This document shows positions 25,119 through 34,358 of a DNA stretch of 64,000 bases, piece after piece. The translations under genes and the position numbers were made by a program. The notes under the pieces are model-generated. The model saw only the letters and a program-made list of their open reading frames with translations, was not told where the DNA came from and did no database searches. How positions within the stretch are numbered: position 1 is the first letter of the stretch; every line of letters starts with the position of its first letter. Source of the DNA: an uncultured Bdellovibrionales bacterium (GTDB lineage Bacteria > Bdellovibrionota > FAC87 > UBA2466); NCBI GenBank assembly GCA_937903155.1, contig CALCZU010000013.1, positions 1 to 64,000 on the forward strand, in the 5' to 3' direction.

Positions 25119-26041
25119 TTCGCAGACAGGCGTTTTAAAAAACCATCTTGGTAGAGGCTGACCGCGTCTCGCATTTTATTTTTGAATAACGCTCGAATAA
25201 AGGCAGACTTTTTGAGTTCGTCGACTTCAAGCACATCTGTCATCACAACAATCGACTTTGCACCCAACGGAATAATTTCAAACAGAGTGAATGATGCGTC
25301 AAAATAATGGTTTGTATAGACGTGTAAATCCCAAAACAAAAAACTCGAGTTTTCTTCAAATTCAAAAACTTCGCTGATACGCCAAATAGGCTGGAGCCTT
25401 TCTGGGGCAATCACGGCGGTTTCGCTTTTTAGAAAGGAGTTGGCTTGAGGTTTTCGATTCTTCCAACCTTCAGTAAAAATAAACTGGCTTGCAAGAGGGT
25501 ATCTTAACTTTAAAAACTCTTGCTTCTTTGCCATCTCGACAATCGCGGCTTTATTGCTTTCGCGGTCGTCATAACCTCTCAACTCTCCCTGTGCAAGATA
25601 CGTGTTCAATCGATCGACGATGAGCTGATGATAAACCCCAATTTTCTGAGTTTTTGGAGTTCCTTCCAGTTTTTTCGCCTCAGTTGCGAGGCGCAATTTG
25701 ACGTCGCACTTTTTGACCGTACAACCGTCGATCGCTTCTTGCTGGGCGTCTGTCGTAAAGATCTTGGGCAAGGGGAGCGTTGTAATACTAACCCCCTCTT
25801 TAGTGACTTTGTTTTCAGATAAGATTTTTACGAGCTTTTCTTTTAAAATTTGGGGCGTCTGTTCGACGACCTCCGCTGTTTGCATCGTGAGGTAGGGAAT
25901 TTCATAATCATCTTCTTTGACTTGTTTTGATTCTTTTAGATTCTCTAGATGAGGGCGTGTCTTATCGATTGGAGGCTGAGGAGAAGAAACCGGAGCGCTC
26001 ATCAGAGTGATAGGAACAAGAAGTAAAAGTAACTTTTTCAA
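25115..26041 (-). CDS. exported protein of unknown function
   Basis: A 308-residue protein with a signal peptide (MKKLLLLLVPITLMSAPVSS) followed by a Pro/Lys/Glu-rich region and a folded C-terminal half from about residue 120. I do not recognise a family. It is the last gene of the bamD-TPR operon and overlaps the TPR gene as ATGA, so a periplasmic envelope role is plausible. Confidence 0.6.
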   Translation of the reverse strand: MKKLLLLLVPITLMSAPVSSPQPPIDKTRPHLENLKESKQVKEDDYEIPYLTMQTAEVVEQTPQILKEKLVKILSENKVTKEGVSITTLPLPKIFTTDAQQEAIDGCTVKKCDVKLRLATEAKKLEGTPKTQKIGVYHQLIVDRLNTYLAQGELRGYDDRESNKAAIVEMAKKQEFLKLRYPLASQFIFTEGWKNRKPQANSFLKSETAVIAPERLQPIWRISEVFEFEENSSFLFWDLHVYTNHYFDASFTLFEIIPLGAKSIVVMTDVLEVDELKKSAFIRALFKNKMRDAVSLYQDGFLKRLSAN

Positions 26042-26802
26042 GTGTGCAGATTTGCAGGGCGTTCTTGGCGCTGCGGAACGGGTGAAGGGTCCTTTTCAAA
26101 CATACTTAAGTACATCTGCGCGGATTTATTATCCGGATCCAAAACCAATACTTCCTGCCACTCTCGATAGGCTTCGCCCAATTTTTTTAGAGCGTGGAAG
26201 AGCACTCCCAATTGAATTTTCGCTTCCGTATTTTTAGGATGGGATAAAAGAATTCGACGGAGCAACTCTACCGCACCTTCTTTATCTCCCGTCTTCGAAA
26301 GGCATTTCGCCATTTGAACGGTAATTTGAACATTCCCCGAATCCAGATTCAGCGCTTTTGCAAATTCTTGATGCGCTTCTAGAAAACGTTCATACCTAAG
26401 ATACTGTATGCCTAGCTCAAAATGTTTTTGAGAAAGCCCTAAGTTAATTTTAGGATCGTGTCCCGGCTGAGTTCGTTCAAGACGTTTTTTAGCCTTCGAG
26501 AAAACCTGAGCGCCCTCTTTGTAGTCTCCGATATCATTGTAGAGACTACTCAATGCAATGGAAGCTTCCGTATGAAAAGGATCGAGCGTCAAAGCCCTCT
26601 GAAATGCCAAAATCGCCTTTTTGAACTTTCCTCTTTTAGAATAAACCGTTCCCAATAAATGGAAGGCTTCAGGCAGCTGATTGTTCATCAAAATCGCGCG
26701 CTCAAGATATTTTTCAGCTGAAGAAAGTGAATTGCGGGCTAAGTCTTCTTTGGCGAAGCGCAACAAATCTTCCAAAGTCGAATAATCGAGATTTTGAGAC
26801 AT
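26038..26802 (-). CDS. tetratricopeptide repeat protein
   Basis: A 254-residue protein made mostly of TPR units (for example AEKYLERAILMNNQLPEAFHLLG, AILAFQRALTLDPFHTEASIAL, EFAKALNLDSGNVQITVQMAKCL, and AYREWQEVLVLDPDNKSAQMYLS). The ATG at 26802 is preceded by AGGGG, which decides the start over a GTG nine bases earlier. It has no signal peptide, so it is cytoplasmic and likely a scaffold. It lies between bamD and an exported protein in one operon. Confidence 0.82.
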   Translation of the reverse strand: MSQNLDYSTLEDLLRFAKEDLARNSLSSAEKYLERAILMNNQLPEAFHLLGTVYSKRGKFKKAILAFQRALTLDPFHTEASIALSSLYNDIGDYKEGAQVFSKAKKRLERTQPGHDPKINLGLSQKHFELGIQYLRYERFLEAHQEFAKALNLDSGNVQITVQMAKCLSKTGDKEGAVELLRRILLSHPKNTEAKIQLGVLFHALKKLGEAYREWQEVLVLDPDNKSAQMYLSMFEKDPSPVPQRQERPANLHT

Positions 26803-26817
26803 ATCGCCCACCCCTAA

Positions 26818-27612
26818 TTATTGTTTACCGAGATCCTCTAGAAGTGATTGTACTTCACTCTTATGTCCTGTTGAAGGAAATTGCGACAGAAGGCGCCTAA
26901 AGGCATCAATCGCGTTATTTGTCTGTTTGATATGCAGATAACACTGTCCCAATCGATAAAGTGCTTCTTCATCAAATCCAAAACCAGGAAAATCTTTTAA
27001 GAGCGAAGCATAGCGGTACGAAGCCGACAAATAATGCTTTCTTTGATAGTAAAAATCCGCCACGTAATTTTCGTGGTCGGCAATTCGTTTGCGGGCTTCT
27101 TGTCCCAGTTCTTTGGCCTTCGCGACATACTCGGAGCCTGGAAATTTATCAACCAAGAGAATGAACGAGTCGATCGCTTTATAAGCGGCACTTAAATCCC
27201 GCGCCGTATTGTCCGGAATCTGCTTGAAATAAGACATCGCAATTCGAAATTGAACGTAATCCGACTTCGGATGAGTCGGGTGAAGTTCTTTGAAAATCTC
27301 GTAGGCGCTCTCAGCTTCAATAAAATTTTCTTGATCGAATTGAGTGTCGGCAATTCTCAACTCCGAATCCACAGCTCTCGTACTATAAGGAAATCGATTT
27401 TTGATATCGCGGTATTTTTCTAACGCGATTAGGTACTTCTCATCTTTGTAGGCTTCTTCTGCGTCCGAAAAAAGTGCGTCCGGATCGTCTCGATTCACTT
27501 CTTTTGAGGTGCATTGGGTAAGAACCAGGATTCCCAGCATTGCAGTCAGAAATGCGAAGAAACGGCCTTTGTGAGAAAAAATATAAAATCTTGTAAGTAT
27601 TTGAGAATTCAT
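26818..27612 (-). CDS. bamD: outer membrane assembly lipoprotein BamD
   Basis: A 264-residue lipoprotein. The hydrophobic N-terminus ends LVLTQC (a lipobox), followed by five TPR-like repeats in the BamD pattern (FSDAEEAYKDEKYLIALEKY, YPYSTRAVDSELRIADT-like segments, FPGSEYVAKAKEL, VADFYYQRKHYLSASYRYA). BamD is an essential subunit of the BAM complex that inserts beta-barrels in the outer membrane. The length fits. A promoter lies just upstream. Confidence 0.9.
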   Translation of the reverse strand: MNSQILTRFYIFSHKGRFFAFLTAMLGILVLTQCTSKEVNRDDPDALFSDAEEAYKDEKYLIALEKYRDIKNRFPYSTRAVDSELRIADTQFDQENFIEAESAYEIFKELHPTHPKSDYVQFRIAMSYFKQIPDNTARDLSAAYKAIDSFILLVDKFPGSEYVAKAKELGQEARKRIADHENYVADFYYQRKHYLSASYRYASLLKDFPGFGFDEEALYRLGQCYLHIKQTNNAIDAFRRLLSQFPSTGHKSEVQSLLEDLGKQ

Positions 27613-27633
27613 AGCTTTTTAAATGTCGACTGC

Positions 27634-27661
27634 AGTGTATCACAACTTTTTGTAAAGCCAA
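27634..27661 (-). promoter_or_regulatory. promoter of bamD
   Basis: On the minus strand TTGGCT (27656-27661) and TACACT (27634-27639) are 16 bases apart, with TGA before the -10. The start codon is at 27612, giving a leader of about 16 bases. Confidence 0.5.
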
Positions 27662-27748
27662 AAAAATACTATTAAACATCGCGTCACAGGCGCCGATAAA
27701 CATAACATGCTGAGTCACAGATAGCTCGGCGTTGTTTAAGGGAGATGT

Positions 27749-28030
27749 ATGCGAAATAAGAACGTGCCGCTGACTGAAGAAGTGCAAGAACTTCTTGAAA
27801 AGGCAATCGTAGAAGAAGCGACTGAAGCTGTGTGGAAGATCTTTGAAGAGGCTTTAGAAAAGATGGATGAATCCAGCCTCTGCGTTCTGGAGAATCATTT
27901 CAATCGCAAAGGCGAAGCGGAAGTTTCCCTGCAAACAGGTTTGAAAGAAGAAGAAACCAAAAAAGTCCTTCTCAAATCGAAGCGCGAGCTCAGAGAGCTG
28001 ATGAGAAGAGAAAAAAACGTTAGGCAGTAA
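27749..28030 (+). CDS. small sigma-region-4-like protein
   Basis: A 93-residue protein. The first 40 residues are acidic and helical. Residues 43-86 (LCVLENHFNRKGEAEV, LQTGLKEEETKKVLLKSKRELREL) align by eye with sigma70 region 4.2: a VLE-x-hydrophobic helix, a turn, a recognition helix and the closing RA/K-rich LREL helix. No region 2 is present, so it is not a full sigma factor. It could be a helix-turn-helix regulator or a stand-alone sigma4 adaptor. AGGGAGATGT precedes the ATG. It is the first gene of a tight operon with the next three. Confidence 0.6.
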   Translation: MRNKNVPLTEEVQELLEKAIVEEATEAVWKIFEEALEKMDESSLCVLENHFNRKGEAEVSLQTGLKEEETKKVLLKSKRELRELMRREKNVRQ

Positions 28031-28033
28031 CTT

Positions 28034-29011
28034 ATGAGCACTAAAATCCAAATTTCACCTACAGAGCTTTTAAAACTTTCGGAGTTCACTCCACTCTTGA
28101 AGGAACTCATTGAAAGTCCATTTTCAAAAGAAAATCGCTGCAAGACTCTTTCCTTAAGCGAAATCAGCCTTTTGATTTTTGAAAATACGGAGAACAAAAC
28201 TTCTTCTCCGACGTTTACGAGTTTCAAAGAAAATTACATCTTGTTACTCGAGACTCTAAGCGAAGCGGGATATTTTGAGTTCCCAGAAGGAAAGATTGAA
28301 AACCTCGCAAGCTTAATCTTCACAAACCGTGAGGCCAATCCAGCAATCTCGGATCAGATCTCAAACGAGAAGAACGATTTCTACAAGCTGTATTTATACT
28401 TTCGAAACCTCTCGCCTTTTCCGTTTTCACAAGAGACGAGAACAAAACTAGAGGCTCAACAGCTCAGCCTTGCGATCGAAAGTATTGGGCAAAAGTTTCT
28501 GCATCCGCTGCTTGCGGAATGGTGGCCGACACGAGAAGCCGCGATTTCCTTAGTCTTGGATCCGGAGTCGACCCAAGTCCATCTCCACTCCGAGTTAAAA
28601 ATCGCTTTAGAACGACTTGCTCTTTTACATCAGGATATTTTAATTGAGCCACAATTTCCGATTTTCACAATCGAAAACTCATTGAAATATATTCTCTCGC
28701 TTGAAAATGAGACGGACTTTAATCCTTTACCGCTTGAAGTGGGGTACCTATTGTTTTTCTTTGGACAGGAGCACTTCCTCGAAAAATTTTTACACAACAG
28801 CCTGGGAGTCACCGGAATTGAATCAGATGAAATTATCGATTTCAGTTTCCGAATGATTCGAACACAGCGGTTAAAAACCAAGGCTTTCACTCTAAATGCG
28901 ACGTTATCTCCAGAGGAACTGAGCTCGATGCAAGAAGATTACGAAGCTCTCAAAGAACTTCTCTTAAAAATCGAAAGTTTTTCGAAAAAAGAGTTGAGCG
29001 AGGCCGCGTAA
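28034..29011 (+). CDS. unknown protein in rhomboid operon
   Basis: A 325-residue soluble, largely helical protein with no signal peptide or membrane segment that I can see. It starts three bases after the stop of the sigma4-like gene and ends one base before the RDD gene. No family is recognised. Acidic and hydrophobic residues alternate as in helical repeat proteins, but no clear repeat unit emerges. Confidence 0.6.
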   Translation: MSTKIQISPTELLKLSEFTPLLKELIESPFSKENRCKTLSLSEISLLIFENTENKTSSPTFTSFKENYILLLETLSEAGYFEFPEGKIENLASLIFTNREANPAISDQISNEKNDFYKLYLYFRNLSPFPFSQETRTKLEAQQLSLAIESIGQKFLHPLLAEWWPTREAAISLVLDPESTQVHLHSELKIALERLALLHQDILIEPQFPIFTIENSLKYILSLENETDFNPLPLEVGYLLFFFGQEHFLEKFLHNSLGVTGIESDEIIDFSFRMIRTQRLKTKAFTLNATLSPEELSSMQEDYEALKELLLKIESFSKKELSEAA

Positions 29012-29012
29012 A

Positions 29013-29579
29013 ATGTCCGAACGCCAGCAAAAAAAGGCCGGGGACGACCGCGTGCATGAAGTGCTAAGCGAGGCGGAAAACTTCCATTTGCGTGATTGCC
29101 CCGCCGCTGACCCATTTCAACGCGCAGGCAGTATGCTTTTGGATTTTATTCTCGCGTTTTTGCTCGGAAGTGGAGTGGATCACGCAGGAAATGCATTTTA
29201 TACCCATCTGATTAACCTTCCTTTGACGCTCTCATTTTCTAAATCTTTGCCCGACACGAAATTAGTCAGCTTTTTGGTGGAAAATGCGGGCACCATCACC
29301 CGTGTTGCCGCAATCGGAAGTAAAATTAGTTTTTTAATCTTTGCCTTTGGATGGCTCGTCAATCGATTCGGCGGTTCGCCAGCCCAACTGCTGGTGGGAC
29401 TTAAAGTCGTCGACGAAAAATCTGGAAAGACTTTAGAGATCAACCAAGCTTTGTTTCGCCAGCTGTCTTTGGTCGTTACCTTCCCCTTAAGTCCTCTTGC
29501 ATTTTTTCGAAAAGACCGGCGAACAGCGCATGATCTTTTAACCGAATCCTCCGTGAGAAAGGTTCACGGTGTACGATGA
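29013..29579 (+). CDS. RDD-family membrane protein
   Basis: A 188-residue protein. It has the RDD pattern: DPFQRAGSMLLDFILAFLLG near residue 34, a second and third hydrophobic segment, and GGSPAQLLVGLKVVDEKSGK before the last helix. RDD proteins are inner membrane proteins, some linked to ion transport, but their function is mostly unknown. Its stop overlaps the rhomboid start (ATGA). Confidence 0.8.
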   Translation: MSERQQKKAGDDRVHEVLSEAENFHLRDCPAADPFQRAGSMLLDFILAFLLGSGVDHAGNAFYTHLINLPLTLSFSKSLPDTKLVSFLVENAGTITRVAAIGSKISFLIFAFGWLVNRFGGSPAQLLVGLKVVDEKSGKTLEINQALFRQLSLVVTFPLSPLAFFRKDRRTAHDLLTESSVRKVHGVR

Positions 29580-30862
29580 TTTTGATGGTTCCCATTTCGC
29601 CGGAAGTTCCTGTTTCCCATAAGCCGAAATGGTGGCCCTCCGTCTTAATGGTCTTAACGATCCAATTAGCCTTTGTCGCAACCTATCCCACGCTCCAAGC
29701 AGATAATCGCTATGTGGAAAGCGTCCAATTCGTTCTCGAAAAGAATATGGTGGCGGAAAGTGAAGTTCAAGAACAAGCCAATGCGCTCTTGTCGAAACGT
29801 CCTCTTTTGAAAATTTCTCCCTCGCGTGCAGACTGGGATATTGAACGTTTGATCTATGGTAACTTCGTACACGGAACGATCACCCATCTCGCGTTAAACA
29901 CAATAGGGATTCTCGCGGGATTTCGAATCTGCACTTCTTTTATTCCATTTCTCTGTGCACTTTCCATCTTTCTCCTCGGAGGAAGCTTCGGTTTATTCGC
30001 AAGTATGTTCCTCACCAAGCAATTCTCCACTTACATCCCGCACGTCGGTGCGAGTGCCGGAATATTTGCGCTGATGGGAACCTATTACGTTTATAATTTC
30101 AGGTATCGCACGACTTATTTCTTCTGGTTTCCTAGCCGAAAAGCGGGGCTCACCTCTTTAAGGACCTCTTGGTTTTTCTTTGTCGATGTTTTCTTGTTAG
30201 AACTCATTTTGTCGACCGCACAATTTTTTCCGGAACGCTTAGACAGCGTGGACCATATCGCCCACGTCGTCGGATTTGTTTCGGGCCTTGGACTTGCTTT
30301 CATGCTCAGAAGTGCTCAACGTTGGCCTGGTTTTTTGCAAACTCGCGCAGAGTTCTTGTATTGGAGGTTTTTCATTACGCCCAAAACCTTGGGTCAGCAG
30401 GTAAAACCTGAAGCCGATCGCCTGGAATTGATGTATCAGGCTTGGATCGACCTTTTGCAGATCAACCGGTACAACGATCAACTTAAAATTAGGCTCTGTC
30501 GAACGCTTTCTTCGCATATTAAATATTTTTCGGCAGATAAAATCGAAAATGCATTTCGTTATTTCGGCCCGACGTTTGTTCGAATCCACACTCATGAACT
30601 CGGAAGCGTTGTCAGTGCACTCTTCGCGAATCACAAAAAAATTCCGCAAAGATGGTTACAGCGTTGTCCTTACGACAATTTGATCCAAGTCGCGAAAGTC
30701 CTTTCTAAAGACCCTCACGGAAAAGAATATCTTTTAGAATTCGTGAACGAATACAAAAAAGCGCAAGCCCATCGACCCGAGCTTTCAAAAAAACTTACAG
30801 TTCTCATCGACCGTCTCGTTGAAGCTCTGCCCGCGCACGACAATAAGCAAATTTCGAAATAA
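29576..30862 (+). CDS. rhomboid-family intramembrane serine protease
   Basis: A 428-residue membrane protein. The rhomboid core has H104xxxN108 in HLALN, GASAG with nucleophile Ser160, and the second catalytic His230 in AHVVG, with membrane helices around each. A cytoplasmic C-terminal extension of about 180 residues follows (from residue 245), rich in charged residues and unusual for short bacterial rhomboids. It cleaves membrane proteins within the bilayer. The substrate is unknown, but the linked genes in the operon are candidates. Confidence 0.85.
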   Translation: MILMVPISPEVPVSHKPKWWPSVLMVLTIQLAFVATYPTLQADNRYVESVQFVLEKNMVAESEVQEQANALLSKRPLLKISPSRADWDIERLIYGNFVHGTITHLALNTIGILAGFRICTSFIPFLCALSIFLLGGSFGLFASMFLTKQFSTYIPHVGASAGIFALMGTYYVYNFRYRTTYFFWFPSRKAGLTSLRTSWFFFVDVFLLELILSTAQFFPERLDSVDHIAHVVGFVSGLGLAFMLRSAQRWPGFLQTRAEFLYWRFFITPKTLGQQVKPEADRLELMYQAWIDLLQINRYNDQLKIRLCRTLSSHIKYFSADKIENAFRYFGPTFVRIHTHELGSVVSALFANHKKIPQRWLQRCPYDNLIQVAKVLSKDPHGKEYLLEFVNEYKKAQAHRPELSKKLTVLIDRLVEALPAHDNKQISK

Positions 30863-30882
30863 ATTTAAACGAGTCGCCCAGT

Positions 30883-31659
30883 TTATGCTTGAGCTGGAAC
30901 CGAAAATTTCTTGTACTTATATTTTAAAATGTTTCCTGAAATGAGAAAAATGAAGAAAACCGCCGCGAACGGAAGAATCGGTGTTTGGAATTTTCCCATC
31001 ACATAGCGGATGTAAATAAAGGGGAGCCAAGTATTGTATGCAAGGAAAACGAGAAACCTGCCAAAAGCATGGACGTGAGTTTCCCATTCTAAATCTGCTA
31101 CTTTTTCATCTCCCGCTTCTGAAAATCCATAGTGGACTTTAGGCAACTCTGCCGTTCTTTCGGCCGCAACTTGGTTAATGCTCTTTAGAATCGCGGCGTT
31201 TTCGCGAATCGCCGCATATTCCAGCCAAAATGTTTTTAAATTGTAATAAACTGAAAATAGCGCAAAAAAACCGTGTGCGGTTCCCATCCACGGAATGGAG
31301 TGAGCCGAGTGGTAGCCACCTAAAGAAGTCGTGATCAACAAAAATAAAATCGCGTACAACGCTTTTGGAAAAACGGTCCGCTTATAGACTTTGGTTTTTT
31401 TAACGTAGTCCGCATTGAGGCTTAAATCTTCGACGAGCTCGCGAGTGTCTTTTCCGCTGCCGGTAAAAATCCCGAAAACAAGGCAGTGAAGTCCCGTCGC
31501 CATGATGCTACTTCCAAGGCCCCAAAAAAGGTGGTTTTCCCACCGAAAATAGCCCGCAAAGGTGCTCACCACTAAAAGGGCGCTACCGATGAAAGAAGTG
31601 ACTAAGAAAAAGGGTGCCATGACGCGTTGAAAGTTACTCGAGTCTTCCCAAACCGGCAA
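30883..31659 (-). CDS. integral membrane protein of unknown function
   Basis: A 258-residue protein with about six hydrophobic segments (MAPFFLVTSFIGSALLVVS, LFWGLGSSIMATGLHCLVFG, ALYAILFLLITTSLGG, HGFFALFSVYYNLKTF and two near the end). I do not recognise the family. The start is either the TTG at 31659 (GAGG about 10 bases upstream) or the ATG at 31620. It is divergent from the transketolase genes. Confidence 0.55.
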   Translation of the reverse strand: MPVWEDSSNFQRVMAPFFLVTSFIGSALLVVSTFAGYFRWENHLFWGLGSSIMATGLHCLVFGIFTGSGKDTRELVEDLSLNADYVKKTKVYKRTVFPKALYAILFLLITTSLGGYHSAHSIPWMGTAHGFFALFSVYYNLKTFWLEYAAIRENAAILKSINQVAAERTAELPKVHYGFSEAGDEKVADLEWETHVHAFGRFLVFLAYNTWLPFIYIRYVMGKFQTPILPFAAVFFIFLISGNILKYKYKKFSVPAQA

Positions 31660-31681
31660 GTAAGATTTGCCTCTATCTGCC

Positions 31682-31710
31682 TTGCCTGAAAGTGTTCACT
31701 CGTCTATAAA
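31682..31710 (+). promoter_or_regulatory. promoter of transketolase genes, predicted leaderless
   Basis: TTGCCT (31682-31687) and TATAAA (31705-31710) are exactly 17 bases apart. The start codon is at 31717, so initiation about 7 bases past the -10 falls on the ATG itself. There is no Shine-Dalgarno. This is the clearest case of a leaderless layout in the window. Confidence 0.65.
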
Positions 31711-31716
31711 TCCGCC

Positions 31717-32553
31717 ATGTCTTCCAATACATCGACTCTCGAAAATCTAAAATCTATCGCCAAAGAGTGCCGGATTGATATTCTAAATATGCTGGAAAAA
31801 GCTGCCTCGGGTCACCCGGGAGGCTCACTATCCGCTATTGATATCATCGTGGCCCTCTTTTTTTCGGAAATGAAAATGGATCCTAAAAATCCCTTTTGGG
31901 AAGATAGGGACCGTTTCATCCTTTCTAAAGGACACGGAGTTCCCGCTTTATATGCGGTTCTTTCTCAAAAAGGCGTGATCCCTAAAGAAGAGCTTTCGAC
32001 GTTAAGGCAAATCAATTCACGCATTCAGGGGCACCCTGACCGCGCAATGCTTCCCTTTGTCGAAGCTTCGACAGGGTCGTTGGGACAAGGGCTTTCGATC
32101 GCACAAGGAATTGCGATGGGCCTTAAACTTCAGAAAAAAGAGCAAAAAGTTTTCTGTCTTTTAGGGGATGGAGAAACCCAAGAGGGTCAAATTTGGGAAA
32201 CCGCAATGTCGGCCCCCAAATTCAAACTCAATAATTTAATCGTCTTTTTAGATAATAATAATGGCCAAATCGACGGGCACGTCGAAGAAGTCATGGATTT
32301 AAATCCGATTGCAGAGAAGTGGCGCGCATTTAATTGGGCAGTCCAAGAAATCGACGGGCATAACTTCGAAGAGATCTTAGGCGCCTTAGCAAAAGCAAAA
32401 CAAGAAAAAGAAAAGCCATCCTTTATCTGGGCGAAAACCGTTAAAGGCAAAGGCGTTTCTTTTATGGAAAACAATATTGGATGGCATGGAGTCGCCCCCA
32501 ATAAAGAACAACTTGAAAAAGCCATTAACGAAATCAGAGGAGCAAAATCATGA
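31717..32553 (+). CDS. transketolase, N-terminal subunit
   Basis: A 278-residue protein equal to the thiamine-diphosphate-binding first third of transketolase: ASGHPGGSLSAIDIIVALFF near residue 30, ILSKGHGVPALYAVL, and GDGETQEGQIWE with the metal-binding NNNGQIDG near residue 179. It must pair with the downstream subunit to act in the pentose phosphate pathway. Split transketolases are known in many bacteria and archaea. The two genes overlap by four bases. Confidence 0.92.
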   Translation: MSSNTSTLENLKSIAKECRIDILNMLEKAASGHPGGSLSAIDIIVALFFSEMKMDPKNPFWEDRDRFILSKGHGVPALYAVLSQKGVIPKEELSTLRQINSRIQGHPDRAMLPFVEASTGSLGQGLSIAQGIAMGLKLQKKEQKVFCLLGDGETQEGQIWETAMSAPKFKLNNLIVFLDNNNGQIDGHVEEVMDLNPIAEKWRAFNWAVQEIDGHNFEEILGALAKAKQEKEKPSFIWAKTVKGKGVSFMENNIGWHGVAPNKEQLEKAINEIRGAKS

Positions 32554-33482
32554 GTGACAAAGCGACACGCGATTCGTTTGGCGAAGTGATTAAACAGCTT
32601 GGAAGTGAATTTAAAAACATCGTCGTCCTGGACGCGGACTTAAGCGTCTCGACCAAGAGTGTGACGTTTGCAAAAGCTTTTCCCGATAGATTTTTTCAGA
32701 TGGGAATTGCTGAGCAAAACATGATTGGAACGGCGGCAGGTCTTTCTTTTACCGGGTTTGTTCCTTTTGCTTGTAGCTTTGGCGCTTTCTTAGCGGGCCG
32801 TTACGAGACGATTCGAGTTTCTGTCGGTTATTCGAAAGCCAATGTGAAACTGGTAGGAACGCACTCTGGACTAGGAATCGGCGATGATGGTTACACGCAG
32901 ATGGGATTGGAAGACTTAAACGTCTTAAGATCCATTCCTGGAATGACGCTCTTAAATCCAGCCGATGATGTGACCACCCGCGCAGCAGTACGGTGGGCGG
33001 CAACCAATGAAGGCCCTGTTTACTTGCGCCTCACTCGACAAAAACTACCTGCACTTCACAAGAGCGAATCCGATTTTAAAGTCGGCAAAGGCATTGTCTT
33101 AAAAGAAGGCAAGGGCTTAGCGCTTTTTGGAACCGCATCGACAGTTGTGGAATGTCTGAAGGCGAGCGAAGCACTTCAAGACAAAACCCCGTGGGTTGTC
33201 GATTTTCATACGATTAAACCGATTGATCGCGAATTGATTAAAAGAGTCGCTTCCAATAGCAAAGTCATTATCACAGTCGAAGATCATCAAGTGATTGGTG
33301 GACTTGGAACGGCTGTGGCTGAAGTGCTTGCGGAAGAAGGCTGTTCTTCAAAGTTAATTCGTCTCGGAGTTCAGGATTGCTACGGAGAATCGGGCGATCC
33401 CAAAGCGCTTTACGATAAGTACGGTTTTTCGGCGAAAGCAGTCGTCGAAAAAGCAAACCACGCTTTGAAAAACATCCTTTAG
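32550..33482 (+). CDS. transketolase, C-terminal subunit
   Basis: A 310-residue protein with the pyrimidine-binding domain (FFQMGIAEQNMIGTAAGLSF near residue 48, holding the catalytic Glu), GTHSGLGIGDDGYTQMGLEDL, and the transketolase C-terminal domain (VITVEDHQVIGGLGTAVAEVL). It shares similarity with 1-deoxyxylulose-5-phosphate synthase C-terminal parts, but with the preceding gene it completes a transketolase. Confidence 0.92.
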   Translation: MSDKATRDSFGEVIKQLGSEFKNIVVLDADLSVSTKSVTFAKAFPDRFFQMGIAEQNMIGTAAGLSFTGFVPFACSFGAFLAGRYETIRVSVGYSKANVKLVGTHSGLGIGDDGYTQMGLEDLNVLRSIPGMTLLNPADDVTTRAAVRWAATNEGPVYLRLTRQKLPALHKSESDFKVGKGIVLKEGKGLALFGTASTVVECLKASEALQDKTPWVVDFHTIKPIDRELIKRVASNSKVIITVEDHQVIGGLGTAVAEVLAEEGCSSKLIRLGVQDCYGESGDPKALYDKYGFSAKAVVEKANHALKNIL

Positions 33483-33489
33483 TCTTTGC

Positions 33490-33537
33490 AGAAAATAAAA
33501 AAGCCCGCGGTTACGAAAGATTCGTAACCGCGGGCTT
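33490..33537 (-). terminator. terminator after the lipoprotein gene
   Basis: A 17-bp perfect inverted repeat (33501-33517 with 33521-33537, core GCCCGCGGTTACG) with a three-base loop. On the minus strand it is followed by TTTTTTATTTT, so it best terminates the lipoprotein gene. It may also help stop plus-strand transcripts from the transketolase genes. Confidence 0.9.
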
Positions 33538-33550
33538 AAAATTTCATCTC

Positions 33551-34168
33551 TTATAATTTCATAGAGAGAGGAGGAGTTGCAAACTGACCAGCAGAGATAT
33601 CTACTTGGCAGTAAGCAGCTTCGGTTTTCGTCATTCCTTTTGGATCAATATCGCATAAACCTTGGAGTTCGTAGCTGTAAGCTCCAGCAGAAGATTCAAC
33701 CGTGATGATTCCGATTTCAGAAGAGTTTTCTTCGTTGATGACAAGATACTTATTTGCTGGATTTCCGTCTTCAACAACTTTTAAACGCATCAAAACGTTC
33801 GAATCATCTGCAGGACCTGAATAGTTACATTGTCCTAAGCTCAACTCTAAATAGTTCCCAATGAACTGGCTGCCTTTTTTCATGGACACCCATTGAACGC
33901 AGTTACCGTATTCGTAATAACCTTTGCTGTTTAATTCAGATAAGAAATCAGCGCTCATTTTAAAACCTGAAAACACCGTACGCACCACCGCCGTATCGAT
34001 AGGAGTAGGATTTTTTGGATTGCTAGGATTTGAAGTCGTAGGGACTGAAGGGGGATTCTTTTTGAAAGGTGATCGAGGAAGACCTTCGTTTGTTAGGGAT
34101 TTGTCGACTTTTGAGCAGGCGCCTAATGCGACTGTGAATAGGGTTAGTAGAAAGAGATTTTTAAACAT
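33551..34168 (-). CDS. lipoprotein of unknown function
   Basis: A 205-residue lipoprotein starting at the ATG at 34168, which has TGGAGC 6 bases upstream and gives FLLTLFTVALGAC, a clean signal with lipobox Cys17. The mature N-terminus is Pro/Asn/Ser-rich (linker), and the rest is beta-rich with several Cys. The family is not recognised. An in-frame upstream start at 34252 would put 28 unlikely residues before the signal. Confidence 0.7.
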   Translation of the reverse strand: MFKNLFLLTLFTVALGACSKVDKSLTNEGLPRSPFKKNPPSVPTTSNPSNPKNPTPIDTAVVRTVFSGFKMSADFLSELNSKGYYEYGNCVQWVSMKKGSQFIGNYLELSLGQCNYSGPADDSNVLMRLKVVEDGNPANKYLVINEENSSEIGIITVESSAGAYSYELQGLCDIDPKGMTKTEAAYCQVDISAGQFATPPLSMKL

Positions 34169-34358
34169 GATTGCTCCATAAAAGTTTTTGAGTCCGCGGT
34201 GATCCGCCGACGCAGAGAGACATTTGCAAGTTTGTTTCCAAGTTGAATACATAGGGATTTCAGTAGTTTAAGCGTTGCGGGATTCCGAAATTTGTCACTT
34301 TTGAGACGCGTTACGTCGCATCCTTTTTGATGCACACAGATCAACTCAAGATAAGTCT

